Below, in pieces: positions 54,324-64,000 of a stretch of 64,000 bases of DNA. The notes under the pieces were generated by a model. The model made no database searches and had not been told where the DNA came from. It saw only the letters and a program-made list of their open reading frames with translations. Numbering within the stretch: position 1 is the first letter of the stretch; the number at the start of each line of letters is the position of its first letter. The position numbers and the translations under genes were made by a program. The DNA comes from Betaproteobacteria bacterium (GTDB lineage: Bacteria; Pseudomonadota; Gammaproteobacteria; Burkholderiales; Eutrophovitaceae): positions 1 through 64,000 of the forward strand of contig CP070643.1 in NCBI GenBank assembly GCA_020354125.1, read 5' to 3'.

Positions 54324-55499
54324 ATGGAATTTGAACTTTGGTGGCTGCTGGGTTTCCCGCTGTTCTTCGTTCTCGGTTGGATGGCGGCACGTATCGACAT
54401 CAAGCAGCTGCTGTCTGAATCGCGCGCCTTGCCTCTGTCGTACTTCAAGGGGCTGAATTTTCTCCTCAATGAACAGCCGGACAAAGCGATTGAGGCGTTG
54501 ATCGAGGTTGTCAAGGTCGAGCCCCAGACGGTTGAGCTGCATTTCGCGTTGGGCAACCTGTTTCGCCGCAGAGGTGAAGTCGAACGTGCTATCAGGATGC
54601 ATCAGAACCTGCTAGATCGCCCCGATTTACGCGGCGAGGAACGGCTGCATGCGCTTTACGAATTGGCTCAGGATTACCTAAAGGCCGGCCTGCTGGATCG
54701 CGCCGAGGAGTTCTTTGCCAAGCTCGAAGGTACCGAATATGAGCAGAAAGGCTTGAAATTCCTGCTCGAGATTTACGAACAGGAAAAAGACTGGAAAAAA
54801 GCCATCAATGCGTCGCGGCGCATGGACGAGGTCACAGGTAAATCGAGCGAGAAAGATATAGCGAACTACTTCTGCGAGCTGGCTGCCAGCGAAGCAACAA
54901 CATCTAGCTCGCAGGCGGCGAAACCCTATCTGGAGCGCGCACTCGAAGTCAATCGGAAGTGCGTTCGGGCGAACATCATGCTCGGCGAATTGGCAATGTC
55001 CGACGGCGATGCGGAACAGGCAATTAGTTACTGGAAGCGCGTTGAACAACAGGATCCGGCGTATCTTTCCTTGGTCGCCGAAAAAATTCTTGATGCTTAC
55101 CGCAGTCTCGGGCAATCGGACGAGGGTGTTCGATTGATTCGAGAATACCTGTCGCGCTACCCGTCACTTGACTTGCTCAATGCTTCATTTGAGGGTGAAC
55201 TCGAATTGCAGGGCGCGCAATCTGCCAGCCGCTTGGTGCGCGAGGAGTTGATGCGCAACCCGACCCTGTTGGGATTGGACAAACTGCTCGAGGTGCAGTT
55301 GATTGACGCGCCGCCAGAGCGTCGCAACGATCTGGAGCTGATCAAGAGCCTGATCCACCAGCACACACGCAGCCTGGCGCTTTTCCGCTGCGACGCCTGC
55401 GGATTCAAGGCACGCCAGTTCTACTGGCATTGCCCGGCGTGCAATGGCTGGGAGACCTATCCGCCGCGCCGTTCCGAAGAGCAGGAGGCCGCTGCCTGA
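54324..55499 (+). CDS. lapB: Lipopolysaccharide assembly protein LapB (YciM)
   Basis: Membrane-anchored adaptor that directs LpxC to FtsH proteolysis and coordinates lipopolysaccharide assembly. The 391-residue protein has an N-terminal helix (WWLLGFPLFFVLGWMAAR), nine or so TPR-like repeats (for example DKAIEALIEVVKVEPQTVELHFALG), and a rubredoxin-type metal knuckle near the end (CDACGFKARQFYWHCPACNGW). It overlaps pyrF at the TGATG junction. Confidence 0.95.
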   Translation: MEFELWWLLGFPLFFVLGWMAARIDIKQLLSESRALPLSYFKGLNFLLNEQPDKAIEALIEVVKVEPQTVELHFALGNLFRRRGEVERAIRMHQNLLDRPDLRGEERLHALYELAQDYLKAGLLDRAEEFFAKLEGTEYEQKGLKFLLEIYEQEKDWKKAINASRRMDEVTGKSSEKDIANYFCELAASEATTSSSQAAKPYLERALEVNRKCVRANIMLGELAMSDGDAEQAISYWKRVEQQDPAYLSLVAEKILDAYRSLGQSDEGVRLIREYLSRYPSLDLLNASFEGELELQGAQSASRLVREELMRNPTLLGLDKLLEVQLIDAPPERRNDLELIKSLIHQHTRSLALFRCDACGFKARQFYWHCPACNGWETYPPRRSEEQEAAA

Positions 55500-56236
55500 T
55501 GGACTCGCGGATCATCGTCGCACTCGATTTTCCGGATGCCGAGTCGGCCCAGGCCTGTGCAAAGCTATTGTCACCCCAGTCGTGCAAACTGAAGGTTGGC
55601 AAGGAATTGTTTACCGCCGAGGGTCCCGCCTTTGTCGAAACATTGGTGCGGCGCGGATTCGACGTTTTTCTCGATCTCAAATTCCACGATATTCCTAATA
55701 CAGTTTCGCGCGCCTGCAGTGCCGCCGCCAATCTTGGTGTCTGGATGTTGAACGTGCATGCGCTCGGTGGTGCGGCAATGATGCAAGCCGCGCGTGATGC
55801 CCTCGGACAGGGTGATGACCGCGCCTTATTGGTTGCCGTAACTGTTCTCACCTCATTGTCAGATTCTGATTTGCAGCAAATCGGCATTCAGGAAAGTGCT
55901 GCGCAGGCTGCGCTTCGCCTTGCTGCGCTCGCGCAGGTGAGCGGTGCGGACGGAGTGGTGTGTTCGGCGCATGAAGCGACATCAATTCGCGACCGGTTCG
56001 GCGATGCGTTCTTGCGCGTCACGCCGGGCATTCGCCTGACAGACGATAGCGCCGATGAGAATAAACCCGATGAGAATAAACCCGATGACCAGAAGCGCAT
56101 CATGACGCCATCGCGGGCCGTGCAAAACGGCGCCAGTTATCTCGTTGTTGGACGGCCGGTCACCCGGGCGAGTGATCCGCCTGCCGTTCTGCGGCGTATC
56201 GAGCAGGAATTGACCGAAACAGGAGACATACATTGA
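55499..56236 (+). CDS. pyrF: Orotidine 5'-phosphate decarboxylase, with a duplicated loop insert
   Basis: Decarboxylates OMP to UMP. The 245-residue barrel has [13 protein letters not shown], the catalytic [13 protein letters not shown] and the phosphate-binding [14 protein letters not shown]. The phosphate-gripping loop normally reads TPGIR...DDQKR; here about ten extra residues ([10 protein letters not shown], about 186-195) are inserted before DDQKR by a perfect 15-bp duplication. They lie in a flexible loop, so activity may be kept. The start at 55499 overlaps the lapB stop. Confidence 0.95.
   Translation: MDSRIIVALDFPDAESAQACAKLLSPQSCKLKVGKELFTAEGPAFVETLVRRGFDVFLDLKFHDIPNTVSRACSAAANLGVWMLNVHALGGAAMMQAARDALGQGDDRALLVAVTVLTSLSDSDLQQIGIQESAAQAALRLAALAQVSGADGVVCSAHEATSIRDRFGDAFLRVTPGIRLTDDSADENKPDENKPDDQKRIMTPSRAVQNGASYLVVGRPVTRASDPPAVLRRIEQELTETGDIH
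56054..56083 (+). repeat. Perfect 15-bp tandem duplication inside pyrF
   Basis: GATGAGAATAAACCC occurs twice in a row at 56054-56068 and 56069-56083, followed by a GATGA start of a third unit. It encodes DENKP twice and keeps the frame. Its AT-rich composition contrasts with the surrounding gene. Confidence 0.92.
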
Positions 56237-57555
56237 ACATCACAGTGATCGGTAGCGGCTATGTTGGCCTGGTGTCAGGTGCGTGCTTCGCAGACCATGG
56301 AAATGATGTCGTCTGTGTTGATCTTGACGCTGACAAGATCAACACGCTCAACAGTGGTGGAATACCGATCTATGAGCCTGGCCTTGAACAACTGGTGACG
56401 CGCAACCGCGACTCCGGAAGGCTGCGCTTCACGACGGATGTCGAGATGTCGGTCGAACACGGATCGGTACAGTTTATTGCCGTCGGCACGCCTTCTGACG
56501 AGGACGGATCGGCTGATGTACGTTACGTTCTCGATGCCGCACGCAACATCGCCAGGCATATGGACGATTACAAAGTAATCGTCGATAAATCCACCGTACC
56601 GGTAGGTACCGCGGAGCGCGTCGAAGCTGTCATGCAAGAAGAGTTGCAGCGCCGAGGCGAACAGATTGGTTTCAGCGTGGTTTCCAATCCGGAATTTCTG
56701 AAAGAGGGCGCCGCCGTGGAGGATTTCATGCGCCCTGACCGGATCGTTGTCGGAAGTGCAGACGAAAAAGCGATTGCCATCATGCGGCAACTGTATGCGC
56801 CGGTTAACCGCGTTCACGATCGCATGATCGTGATGGATACGCGCTCGGCGGAGCTGACCAAGTATGCGGCGAATGCAATGCTCGCCACGCGCATCTCCTT
56901 CATGAACGAGCTTGCCAATTTGTCAGAGAAGCTTGGCGCCGACATCGAGAAGGTTCGTCACGGTATCGGATCCGATCCGCGTATCGGCTACCACTTCCTG
57001 TATGCCGGCTGCGGCTACGGCGGGTCGTGCTTCCCGAAGGACATCAAGGCGCTGCAGCACAGTGCCGGTGAATACGGCATGCAGCTTTCCATCGTCGACG
57101 CGGTAGAGAAAGTCAACCGTACCCAGAAGCAGCGCATACTCGACAAGGTGCGCACACGGTTTGGCGAACATCTTGACGGCAAGCGGTTTGCAATATGGGG
57201 CCTGGCGTTCAAGCCGAATACCGATGACATGCGTGAGGCGCCGAGCAGAGTCGTCATTAACGGTTTGCTGGCGCGCGGCGCAAGCGTTTGCGCCTTTGAT
57301 CCGGCTGCAATTGACGAAGCAAAGCACGTGCTGGCGGGTGAGAAAGGCATCAGTTATGCGGCCTCGCCAGTCGATGCTCTCGATAACGCCGACGCACTGA
57401 TTATTGTCACGGAGTGGAAGGAATTTCGCAGTCCGGATTTCGATGCGCTCAAGTCGCGCCTCAAACAGCCGGTGGTGATCGACGGGCGCAATCTTTACGA
57501 TCCTGGTGTCATGAATGATTCTGGCATCGAGTACCTTTCGATTGGTCGGCCATGA
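56233..57555 (+). CDS. ugd: UDP-glucose 6-dehydrogenase
   Basis: Makes UDP-glucuronate for surface polysaccharide or lipid A modification. The 440-residue protein has the NAD site [18 protein letters not shown], the catalytic cysteine in [12 protein letters not shown] (about residues 258-269) and the C-terminal [17 protein letters not shown]. It starts at TTG (AGGAGA 7 bp upstream), overlapping the pyrF stop by 4 bp, and overlaps the heptose kinase gene by 4 bp. Confidence 0.96.
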   Translation: MNITVIGSGYVGLVSGACFADHGNDVVCVDLDADKINTLNSGGIPIYEPGLEQLVTRNRDSGRLRFTTDVEMSVEHGSVQFIAVGTPSDEDGSADVRYVLDAARNIARHMDDYKVIVDKSTVPVGTAERVEAVMQEELQRRGEQIGFSVVSNPEFLKEGAAVEDFMRPDRIVVGSADEKAIAIMRQLYAPVNRVHDRMIVMDTRSAELTKYAANAMLATRISFMNELANLSEKLGADIEKVRHGIGSDPRIGYHFLYAGCGYGGSCFPKDIKALQHSAGEYGMQLSIVDAVEKVNRTQKQRILDKVRTRFGEHLDGKRFAIWGLAFKPNTDDMREAPSRVVINGLLARGASVCAFDPAAIDEAKHVLAGEKGISYAASPVDALDNADALIIVTEWKEFRSPDFDALKSRLKQPVVIDGRNLYDPGVMNDSGIEYLSIGRP

Positions 57556-58487
57556 CGCCTCAGCCGGTCAGAGAAGCTGTGAAAAATGCGCGCGTGCTGG
57601 TGGTCGGCGACATCATGCTCGACCGTTACTGGTTTGGCGATGTCGAGCGTATATCGCCCGAAGCTCCGGTGCCGGTGGTCAGGGTCTCGAGGACCGAGGA
57701 GCGGCTAGGCGGTGCCGCTAACGTCGCCTGGAATATGGCGGCGATCGGCTCGCATCCGGTGCTGTTGTCGGTGGTCGGTGATGACGAGGCGGCCGGGAGT
57801 CTCGAGCAGCATCTGGCTGAACATCGCATTGTCTCGCAGCTCTATCGGGATCCAGCGCTGTCGACCACCATCAAGCTGCGGGTGATCGGTCGCCAGCAGC
57901 AACTCATCCGTGTCGATTTCGAAAACGAGCCGGGGCACGAGGCGCTTGCGGCGAAGCTGGCTGATTTCGAGACCAAGCTGCCTGAATGTGACGTGGTTGT
58001 CCTGTCGGACTATGGCAAGGGAGGCTTGAAACACATCGAGCGCATGATCGAGCAGGCCCGCGACAAGGGCAAACCGATTCTGGTCGATCCGAAAGGTGAC
58101 GATTATTCCCGTTACGCGGGCGCGACCTTGATCACGCCGAACCGTTCCGAGTTACGCGAAGTGGTTGGCCGCTGGAAGGACGAGGCGGATCTGACCCGTC
58201 GTGCCCGGGAACTGCGCGAATCGCTGGGCGTCGATGCACTGCTGGTGACGCGCAGCGAGGAGGGCATGACTTTGTTCAGCGACGCCGAGCCATTTCACGT
58301 CGCAGCAGTGGCGCGCGAAGTGTACGATGTGAGCGGCGCAGGCGACACGGTGATTGGCATTATGGCTGTCATGCTGGCCAGCGGGCAGACCCTGGAGGAG
58401 GCGGTGCAATGGTCCAACAAGGCGGCCGGTATCGTAGTCGGTAAATTGGGCACTGCGGTTGCCCGCCCGGATGAGTTGTTCGAATGA
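57552..58487 (+). CDS. rfaE1: D-glycero-beta-D-manno-heptose-7-phosphate kinase (kinase domain only)
   Basis: Ribokinase-family kinase of 311 residues for the lipopolysaccharide core heptose precursor. Visible motifs are [47 protein letters not shown] (as [11 protein letters not shown]) and the catalytic [11 protein letters not shown]. Escherichia HldE has a C-terminal adenylyltransferase domain; here the protein stops after the kinase, so the transferase must be encoded elsewhere. It overlaps ugd and hldD upstream and downstream. Confidence 0.93.
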   Translation: MTPQPVREAVKNARVLVVGDIMLDRYWFGDVERISPEAPVPVVRVSRTEERLGGAANVAWNMAAIGSHPVLLSVVGDDEAAGSLEQHLAEHRIVSQLYRDPALSTTIKLRVIGRQQQLIRVDFENEPGHEALAAKLADFETKLPECDVVVLSDYGKGGLKHIERMIEQARDKGKPILVDPKGDDYSRYAGATLITPNRSELREVVGRWKDEADLTRRARELRESLGVDALLVTRSEEGMTLFSDAEPFHVAAVAREVYDVSGAGDTVIGIMAVMLASGQTLEEAVQWSNKAAGIVVGKLGTAVARPDELFE

Positions 58488-58501
58488 GGTTCACCGAATC
58501 C

Positions 58502-59500
58502 ATGTACATCGTTGTTACCGGCGCGGCCGGATTCATCGGAGCAAATATCGTCAAGGCGCTGAACGAACGCGGCGTCGACAACATCATCGCGGTCGACAAC
58601 CTCACCCGGTCGGAGAAGTTCCGCAACCTTGCTGACTGCGACATTGCGGATTACTTTCACAAGGAAGACTTCCGCATGGCGTTGGCCTCGGGTGCTTTCG
58701 ACGGCGAGGTAGCCGCCATTCTTCATCAGGGCGCGTGTTCCGACACAATGGAAACCGACGGCCGCTACGTGATGGACAATAACTACCGCTATTCGGCGGA
58801 TCTCCTGGCGTATTGTCAGTCCGAGGCTGTGCCGTTTATCTATGCCTCGTCGGCTGCGGTTTATGGTGCCAGTGATGAGTTTCTCGAGGAGCGCAGCGCC
58901 GAGAAGCCGCTCAACGTGTACGGCTATTCCAAGTTTCTGTTCGACCAACTGGTTCGGCGCCGTTGGGAGGACAACAGCGCGCAGGTTGTCGGGTTGCGTT
59001 ACTTCAATGTCTATGGCCCACGCGAGGCGCACAAGGAGCGCATGGCATCGGTCGCCTGGCATTTTTTCAATCAGTTTCGCGAAACCGGTCAGGTTCGTCT
59101 GTTCGAAGGCAGCGGCGGGTTCGCCGCCGGCGAGCAGCGCCGCGACTTCGTCTCGGTCGATGACGTTGTCAACGTGAACATGTGGTTTCTCGAGAACGCT
59201 GATCGTTCGGGAATATTTAACTGTGGTACAGGTGCGTCACAGACATTCAATGAGGTAGCCGTTGCCACCGTCAACTCGATTCATCGTGCGCAAGGAACCG
59301 GTGAAGCACTCAGCCTCGAGGAACTCAAGTCGCGGGGCATTATCCAGTACGTGCCGTTCCCGGACGGGTTGAAAGAGAAATACCAGAGTTTCACCGAAGC
59401 CGATCTCACGCAGTTGCGCGAGTGTGGTTACGAAGCGCCGTTTTCCACCGTCGAGCAGGGTGTCGAGCGCTACGTCGAGTGGCTGCTCCAGAGGCAATGA
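58502..59500 (+). CDS. hldD: ADP-L-glycero-D-manno-heptose-6-epimerase
   Basis: Last step of ADP-heptose synthesis. A 332-residue short-chain dehydrogenase-type epimerase with [21 protein letters not shown] at the start, [16 protein letters not shown], and the catalytic Tyr-Lys in [15 protein letters not shown] chose the ATG at 58502 as the family start; an ATG at 58484 (MRFTES) overlaps the kinase gene by 4 bp and could also be used. Confidence 0.96.
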   Translation: MYIVVTGAAGFIGANIVKALNERGVDNIIAVDNLTRSEKFRNLADCDIADYFHKEDFRMALASGAFDGEVAAILHQGACSDTMETDGRYVMDNNYRYSADLLAYCQSEAVPFIYASSAAVYGASDEFLEERSAEKPLNVYGYSKFLFDQLVRRRWEDNSAQVVGLRYFNVYGPREAHKERMASVAWHFFNQFRETGQVRLFEGSGGFAAGEQRRDFVSVDDVVNVNMWFLENADRSGIFNCGTGASQTFNEVAVATVNSIHRAQGTGEALSLEELKSRGIIQYVPFPDGLKEKYQSFTEADLTQLRECGYEAPFSTVEQGVERYVEWLLQRQ

Positions 59501-59554
59501 GCACGGCCGTCGCTGGCGTGATTAGATTGCAGGTCTTCCGGGTAGCGAGCCGAG

Positions 59555-61426
59555 TCAGGCTGGCGGTGTCCAGCGAAGGGGCGAGCGCCACAAAGTTGCC
59601 AGCAGCAACTCGCGCTTGAGCACGAACTCCTTGGGGAGTTTGTCGTAGAGCTTGACGAACAGTTCTTCGTGCAACAGCAGTTCCTTTATCCACAGATCGC
59701 GATCGACCGACATCAGGCTCGCAAACCGCTCGGTATCAAATCCGGCCAGCCCGCTCCAGTCGATATCCGAGTAATGCGGCATCCAACCAAGAGGGCTTTC
59801 AGCAGCGCCCGCCCGACCGTGGCAGCGATCGACAACCCATTTGAGGATACGCATATTGTCGCCAAACCCCGGCCACAGGAACTTGCCGTCGTCATCCTTG
59901 CGGAACCAGTTAACGGCGAAAATGCGCGGCGGGTGCGTGACGTTGCGGCCGGTTTCTAACCAATGATCGAAATAGTCGCCGATGTGGTAGCCGCAGAACG
60001 GCAGCATGGCAAACGGATCGCGACGCACATTGCCGACCTTGTGGGCGGCGGCAGCGGTGGTCTCGGAGCCCATCGTTGCAGCCATATAGGCGCCGTCGAC
60101 CCAGTTGAAACTTTCGGTTACCAGCGGCACGGTGGTGCTTCGGCGTCCGCCGAATATGAAGGCCGAAATCGGTACCCCGGCCGTTTGCTCCCAGTCCGGA
60201 TCGATCGACGGGCATTGTGATGCGGGCACCGTGAAGCGGGCATTCGGATGCGCCGCGTTGCGGCCACAATCGGGCGTCCACGGCTGTCCCCGCCAGTCGG
60301 TCAGTTGTTGCGGCGGCTCGCCCATGCCTTCCCACCAGACGTCGCCATCTTCGGTCATCGCGACGTTGGTAAAGATACAGTTCCCGGACAGCGTCGCCAT
60401 CGCATTCGGATTGGACTGTGCAGATGTTCCGGGCGCCACACCAAAAAAGCCGTACTCAGGGTTGATGGCGTAAAGGCGCCCATCCTCGCCCGGCTTGATC
60501 CAGGCGATGTCGTCTCCGATAGTGGTGACTTTCCAGCCGCTCAAGGCGTCCGGCGGAATCAGCATGGCAAAATTGGTCTTGCCGCAAGCACTCGGAAAGG
60601 CCGCTGCGACATAGGTTTTCTCCCCCGCCGGCGATTCCACGCCGAGGATCAGCATGTGCTCGGCAAGCCAGCCTTGCTCACGACCCATTGCCGAAGCAAT
60701 GCGCAAGGCGAAACACTTTTTACCCAGTAGCGCGTTGCCGCCATAGCCGCTGCCGAACGACCAGATGGCCTGCTCTTCGGGAAAGTGCACGATGTACTTG
60801 TGGTCCTTGTTGCAAGGCCAGGGCACATCTTTCTCGCCCGCTGCCAAGGGCATTCCAACGGAATGCACGCAGCGAACGAAATCGCCGTCCTCACCGAGCA
60901 CATCGAATACCGCCTTGCCCATGCGCGTCATGATGCGCATGCTCACGGCGACATAAGGAGAATCGGTGAGCTGAATGCCGATGTGCGAGATCGGCGAGCC
61001 GATCGGCCCCATCGAGAACGGCACGACGTAAAGCATCCTGCCTCGCATGCAGCCCTCGAACACTTCACCGAGACGCTTCTTCATGTCTGCCGGGGCCATC
61101 CAGTTGTTGGTCGGTCCGGCATCGGCGCGATGGGTACTACAGATGAAGGTGCGATCCTCGACGCGGGCTACGTCAGACGGATCGGAGCGTGCCAGGAAGC
61201 TGTTGGGGCGTTTTTCAGGATTGAGAGGGATAAAGGTACCGGCTTCTACCAGCTGCTGACACAAGGCGTCGTATTCGGCTTTCGAACCGTCGCACCAGTG
61301 AATCTTCTCTGGTTGCGTGCGCTGAGCAAACTCGTCGATCCATTCCACCAGTCCACGGTGGCGGACATAAGACGGTGCGTGTCCTGCCTCGTCAGCGAGC
61401 ACCTGAACGGACTCAAGCGGTGCCAC
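59555..61426 (-). CDS. pckG: Phosphoenolpyruvate carboxykinase (GTP)
   Basis: Converts oxaloacetate and GTP to PEP for gluconeogenesis. The 623-residue protein has the GTP-type PCK signatures [12 protein letters not shown] (P-loop with the reactive cysteine), [24 protein letters not shown] and [18 protein letters not shown] at 61426 has AAGGGA 7 bp upstream and family sequence follows; an ATG further up at 61492 is in frame. GTP-type PEPCK is less common than the ATP type in gammaproteobacteria. It is convergent with hldD. Confidence 0.94.
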   Translation of the reverse strand: MAPLESVQVLADEAGHAPSYVRHRGLVEWIDEFAQRTQPEKIHWCDGSKAEYDALCQQLVEAGTFIPLNPEKRPNSFLARSDPSDVARVEDRTFICSTHRADAGPTNNWMAPADMKKRLGEVFEGCMRGRMLYVVPFSMGPIGSPISHIGIQLTDSPYVAVSMRIMTRMGKAVFDVLGEDGDFVRCVHSVGMPLAAGEKDVPWPCNKDHKYIVHFPEEQAIWSFGSGYGGNALLGKKCFALRIASAMGREQGWLAEHMLILGVESPAGEKTYVAAAFPSACGKTNFAMLIPPDALSGWKVTTIGDDIAWIKPGEDGRLYAINPEYGFFGVAPGTSAQSNPNAMATLSGNCIFTNVAMTEDGDVWWEGMGEPPQQLTDWRGQPWTPDCGRNAAHPNARFTVPASQCPSIDPDWEQTAGVPISAFIFGGRRSTTVPLVTESFNWVDGAYMAATMGSETTAAAAHKVGNVRRDPFAMLPFCGYHIGDYFDHWLETGRNVTHPPRIFAVNWFRKDDDGKFLWPGFGDNMRILKWVVDRCHGRAGAAESPLGWMPHYSDIDWSGLAGFDTERFASLMSVDRDLWIKELLLHEELFVKLYDKLPKEFVLKRELLLATLWRSPLRWTPPA

Positions 61427-61723
61427 CTGTATTCCCTTCTTTAGCGTTTCTCCCCTTAGTTGAAAGTCTAACACCGGGCAAAAAAATCGCAACGAAAAAC
61501 AGGGACTAACGGGGCGAGCGCCGGTGATCAGTCACTCGCTTGCTAACTTTCATCTTATCGTCAGCCAATGTATGACGATCGTCGCTTCCGCTACAATCAG
61601 AGGTCGCTTTGATGCGGGAACCGCGACTACGTCTAAGCCACATCCGGATTTGGTCAGCCATATGCGATGCCCGTTTGCCCGCACTGAATCCAGTGCACAG
61701 CTGAAGGAAATCCTGAGTAGCCA

Positions 61724-62500
61724 ATGACACCCGTTCTTGTGTTCGACATTGAAACCATTCCCGACATCGACGGTTTGCGTCTGCTGCGCGATTTGCCAGA
61801 TGACATGCCAGCAGCGGAGGTTGCCGAGCGCGCTTTCGAGGAGCGCCGCGAGAAGACGGGCAGTGATTTCCTGCCGCTGCATCTCCACCGGGTAGTGGCA
61901 ATTTCTTGCGTGCTGCGCGATCGCGACAGCGTGCGGGTCTGGTCTCTCGGTGAGCCGCAGGACGAAGAACGGATTCTCATTCAGCGGTTCTTTGATGGAG
62001 TCGAAAAATATACGCCGCAACTGGTGTCGTGGAACGGCGGCGGCTTCGATCTGCCTGTGTTGAATTACCGGGGCATGCGCAACCGGGTACGAGCGGCTCG
62101 CTACTGGGACATGGGCGAGGACGACCGTGACTTCAAGTGGAACAACTACATCAGTCGCTACCACGCCCGTCATCTCGATTTGATGGATTTGTTGGCGATG
62201 TATCAACCGCGTGCCAGTGCGCCGCTTGACGAGGTTTCGCAGTTGATGGGCTTCCCCGGCAAGGTGGGCATGGCGGGTAGTAAGGTGTGGGAGCAGTTTC
62301 AGGCCGGCAAGATCGATGAGATTCGTGCCTATTGCGAGACCGACGTAGTGAATACCTATCTTGTATATCTGCGATTCCAGCTCATGCGTGGCGTCTACGA
62401 AGATGCGCGCTATGACCAGGAGTGCGATTTGGTGCGCTCGACACTCAATGATTCAAGCGCACCGCATTGGCGACAGTTCCTGAACGCCTGGCCCACCTGA
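61724..62500 (+). CDS. PolB-like 3'-5' exonuclease (DEDD family)
   Basis: A 258-residue predicted exonuclease. DEDD residues appear in VLVFDIETIPDIDG (Asp8, Glu10), in LVSWNGGGFDLPVLNYR and in the final YCETDVVNTYLVYL. It lacks polymerase domains. Such stand-alone proteins are related to the proofreading domain of family B polymerases, but the physiological substrate is unknown. rlmD begins 1 bp after its stop codon. Confidence 0.87.
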   Translation: MTPVLVFDIETIPDIDGLRLLRDLPDDMPAAEVAERAFEERREKTGSDFLPLHLHRVVAISCVLRDRDSVRVWSLGEPQDEERILIQRFFDGVEKYTPQLVSWNGGGFDLPVLNYRGMRNRVRAARYWDMGEDDRDFKWNNYISRYHARHLDLMDLLAMYQPRASAPLDEVSQLMGFPGKVGMAGSKVWEQFQAGKIDEIRAYCETDVVNTYLVYLRFQLMRGVYEDARYDQECDLVRSTLNDSSAPHWRQFLNAWPT

Positions 62501-62501
62501 G

Positions 62502-63809
62502 TTGACCGTGGCACCGTTGACGGCCGACATCGAATCGCTCGACCACGAAGGGCGGGGCGTCACCCACGTCGATGGCAAAGTCGTTTTTGTCGAAGGAGCG
62601 CTCGCCGGAGAGCGGGTCGAGCTCGAGACGTATCGGCGCAAACCGAAGTACGACCTCGCCAAAACGCAAGTGGTCCTTCGCGCCTCGCCGTCGAGGACGC
62701 AACCGCGCTGTCAAAGTTTCGGTGTCTGCGGTGGCTGCGCCATGCAACATCTCGAGCCGCGCGCACAGGTCGCTGCCAAACAGCGTGTGCTGGAAGACAA
62801 CTTTGCCCACATTGGTCAAGTTCGTCCGGAAATCATGCTTGCACCGATTCACGGGCCGGCATGGGGATACCGTTTGCGCGCGCGCTTTTCCTCGCGCTAC
62901 GTTCACAAGCGTGGCACCGCCTTGGTTGGTTTCCGCGAACGCAGACATAGCTTTGTCGCCGACATGCAAACCTGCGAGGTGGTGCCGCCGAAGATTTCGG
63001 CGTTGTTGATGCCACTCAGATCATTGGTCAACAGTCTCAGTATTCGCGAGCGTGTGCCGCAGATCGAACTGGCGGTCGGCGAAGACCGCGATGCTTTGGC
63101 ATTTCGCATCCTGGAGAAACCTTCGGACGAAGACCAGGTTTGCTTACGGGAATTTGCCGACCGCCACGGTGTGCACGTTTACCTGCAACCGGGTGGTCCC
63201 GATACGGTTCGGCTGTTCCATCCTGCTGGGGATGAGTTGCTCAGCTACACGCTGCCTGATTTCGACCTCGAGTTCCGCTTCGGGTTGACTGATTTCACCC
63301 AGGTCAATCATCAAATCAATCGCGTGCTGGTACGGCGTGCGTTGTCGCTGCTCCAGATCCAGGCCAGTGAGCGCGTTGCTGATCTGTTCTGCGGGATCGG
63401 CAATTTCTCGTTGCCGATTGCGCGACGTGGAGCACGAGTGTCAGGTTTCGAGGGAAGCGAGACACTGATTAAACGAGCGCGAAGCAATGCCCGGCACAAC
63501 GGTCTCGAATCAGCCTGCGAATTCAGTGAGGCTGATCTGTTCAAAATGGATGCTGAGCAATGGCGAGATTTCGGGCACTTCGACAAAGTGCTTATCGATC
63601 CGCCCCGCGACGGTGCAGTCGAACTTGTTAAAGCAATCGCCAGTGACCCGCCTAGGCGAGTCGTTTACGTATCGTGCAATCCGGCGACGCTGGCACGTGA
63701 CGCGGCAATCATGGTGCACTCGAACGGCTACAGGCTGCGCGCTGCCGGAGTGGTGAATATGTTTCCCCACACGTCACATGTCGAGTCGATTGCCGTGTTC
63801 GACAAATGA
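62502..63809 (+). CDS. rlmD: 23S rRNA (uracil-1939-C5)-methyltransferase
   Basis: Iron-sulfur RNA methyltransferase of 435 residues. An N-terminal TRAM domain (IESLDHEGRGVTHVDGKVVFVEGAL) is followed by the Fe-S cysteines (CQSFGVCGGCAMQHL and CEVV), the methyltransferase core (DLFCGIGNFSLPIAR), and the nucleophile/base region (DPPRDGAVELVKAI, YVSCNPATLARD). It starts at TTG immediately after the exonuclease gene; a GTG at 62508 is an alternative. Confidence 0.95.
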   Translation: MTVAPLTADIESLDHEGRGVTHVDGKVVFVEGALAGERVELETYRRKPKYDLAKTQVVLRASPSRTQPRCQSFGVCGGCAMQHLEPRAQVAAKQRVLEDNFAHIGQVRPEIMLAPIHGPAWGYRLRARFSSRYVHKRGTALVGFRERRHSFVADMQTCEVVPPKISALLMPLRSLVNSLSIRERVPQIELAVGEDRDALAFRILEKPSDEDQVCLREFADRHGVHVYLQPGGPDTVRLFHPAGDELLSYTLPDFDLEFRFGLTDFTQVNHQINRVLVRRALSLLQIQASERVADLFCGIGNFSLPIARRGARVSGFEGSETLIKRARSNARHNGLESACEFSEADLFKMDAEQWRDFGHFDKVLIDPPRDGAVELVKAIASDPPRRVVYVSCNPATLARDAAIMVHSNGYRLRAAGVVNMFPHTSHVESIAVFDK

Positions 63810-63833
63810 GTTTGGTCAAACAACACGACGTAG

Positions 63834-63866
63834 AAAAAACGACGGGCGCCCTCGAGCGCCCGTTGT
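63834..63866. terminator. Bidirectional terminator between rlmD and the Bax-inhibitor gene
   Basis: ACGGGCGC-CCTCGA-GCGCCCGT is a perfect 8-bp stem, with A-rich sequence on the left giving GTTTTTTC on the minus strand. It is stronger for the minus-strand gene. Confidence 0.85.
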
Positions 63867-63897
63867 TGTGTTTAAGCTGCTATGTGTTGTTTGGCCG

Positions 63898-64000
63898 CTA
63901 CTCGCGTTCGCCAGCCAGTGCCATCAACAGGTGAAGCAGGTTGGCGAAGATCGCCCACAGGCTGATGTACACGCCTGTTGCCGCCATGATGTAGTTGGTT
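63898..64000 (-). CDS. Bax inhibitor-1/YccA-family protein, C-terminal end (truncated)
   Basis: Only the last 34 codons are in the window. The minus-strand reading ends TNYIMAATGVYISLWAIFAN, then LLHLLMALAGERE and a stop. A closing TNY-x-hydrophobic helix with a short acidic tail is typical of the C-terminus of YccA/Bax-inhibitor-1 membrane proteins. The rest lies beyond the right edge. Confidence 0.75.
   Translation of the reverse strand, partial: TNYIMAATGVYISLWAIFANLLHLLMALAGERE

Overview
The window is about 64 kb of chromosomal DNA from a gammaproteobacterium with moderately high G+C. The evidence is the gene order gyrA-serC-...-pheA-hisC-tyrA-aroA/cmk-rpsA-ihfB-lapA-lapB-pyrF, the bamC/dapA pair, a one-piece tmRNA with tag ANDERYALAA, YajG-type lipoproteins, RlmD and LapAB. 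No phage, transposase, CRISPR array, rRNA or tRNA gene was found. I cannot name the genus; an environmental, aerobic, PQQ-producing lineage is likely (inference).

Regions. 1-7.7 kb (minus strand): start of endonuclease III, an orphan soluble RnfB-like ferredoxin, a 1174-residue two-flavin flavoprotein (GltD-like plus PyrK-like), quinone-type PyrD, the two aminoacyl-tRNA protein transferases Bpt and Aat, and a Cu/Zn superoxide dismutase lipoprotein. 8-14.5 kb: methyltransferase, dapA-bamC-MBL hydrolase, the ribosomal oxygenase RoxA, a peroxiredoxin and SlyD. A TIR-bounded 260-bp repeat lies at 14.5-14.8 kb.

14.8-28.6 kb is the standout region. It holds a PQQ operon (pqqA-B-C-D-E followed by an ABC exporter), a divergent tonB, a proline-iminopeptidase-like hydrolase, a NarL-type two-component system, two further stand-alone pqqA genes, a TonB-dependent receptor closely resembling the PQQ transporter PqqU (YncD), and a cytochrome b561. 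All three pqqA genes encode the same 23-residue peptide. Each is preceded by a shared palindromic element (CTCATGA-N3-TCATGAG or a near copy), placed exactly 107 bp upstream of the start in the two stand-alone copies. I read this as a locus that combines PQQ synthesis, PQQ recapture with its own TonB, and dedicated two-component control. Neither a PqqF/PqqG protease nor a quinoprotein dehydrogenase is in the window.

28.8-41 kb: GNAT-nitrilase fusion, Fur-controlled bfd with bacterioferritin, patatin lipoprotein, MscS channel, porin-like protein, tmRNA, two tandem YajG lipoproteins, UbiG, MtaD-type deaminase, and an OmpA lipoprotein with an acidic repeat region. 41.4-59.5 kb (plus strand): gyrA and the serine/aromatic supraoperon (serC, serA, pheA, hisC, tyrA, aroA-cmk fusion), then rpsA, ihfB, lapA, lapB, pyrF, ugd, heptose kinase and hldD. 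59.5-64 kb: GTP-type PEP carboxykinase, a DEDD exonuclease, rlmD and the end of a Bax-inhibitor-1 family gene.

A second pattern runs through the window: 14-17 bp tandem duplications at gene edges or surface loops (dapA 3' end, bpt leader, serA and aroA N-termini, lapA leader, and a loop inserted in PyrF), which suggests lineage-wide short-repeat expansion.
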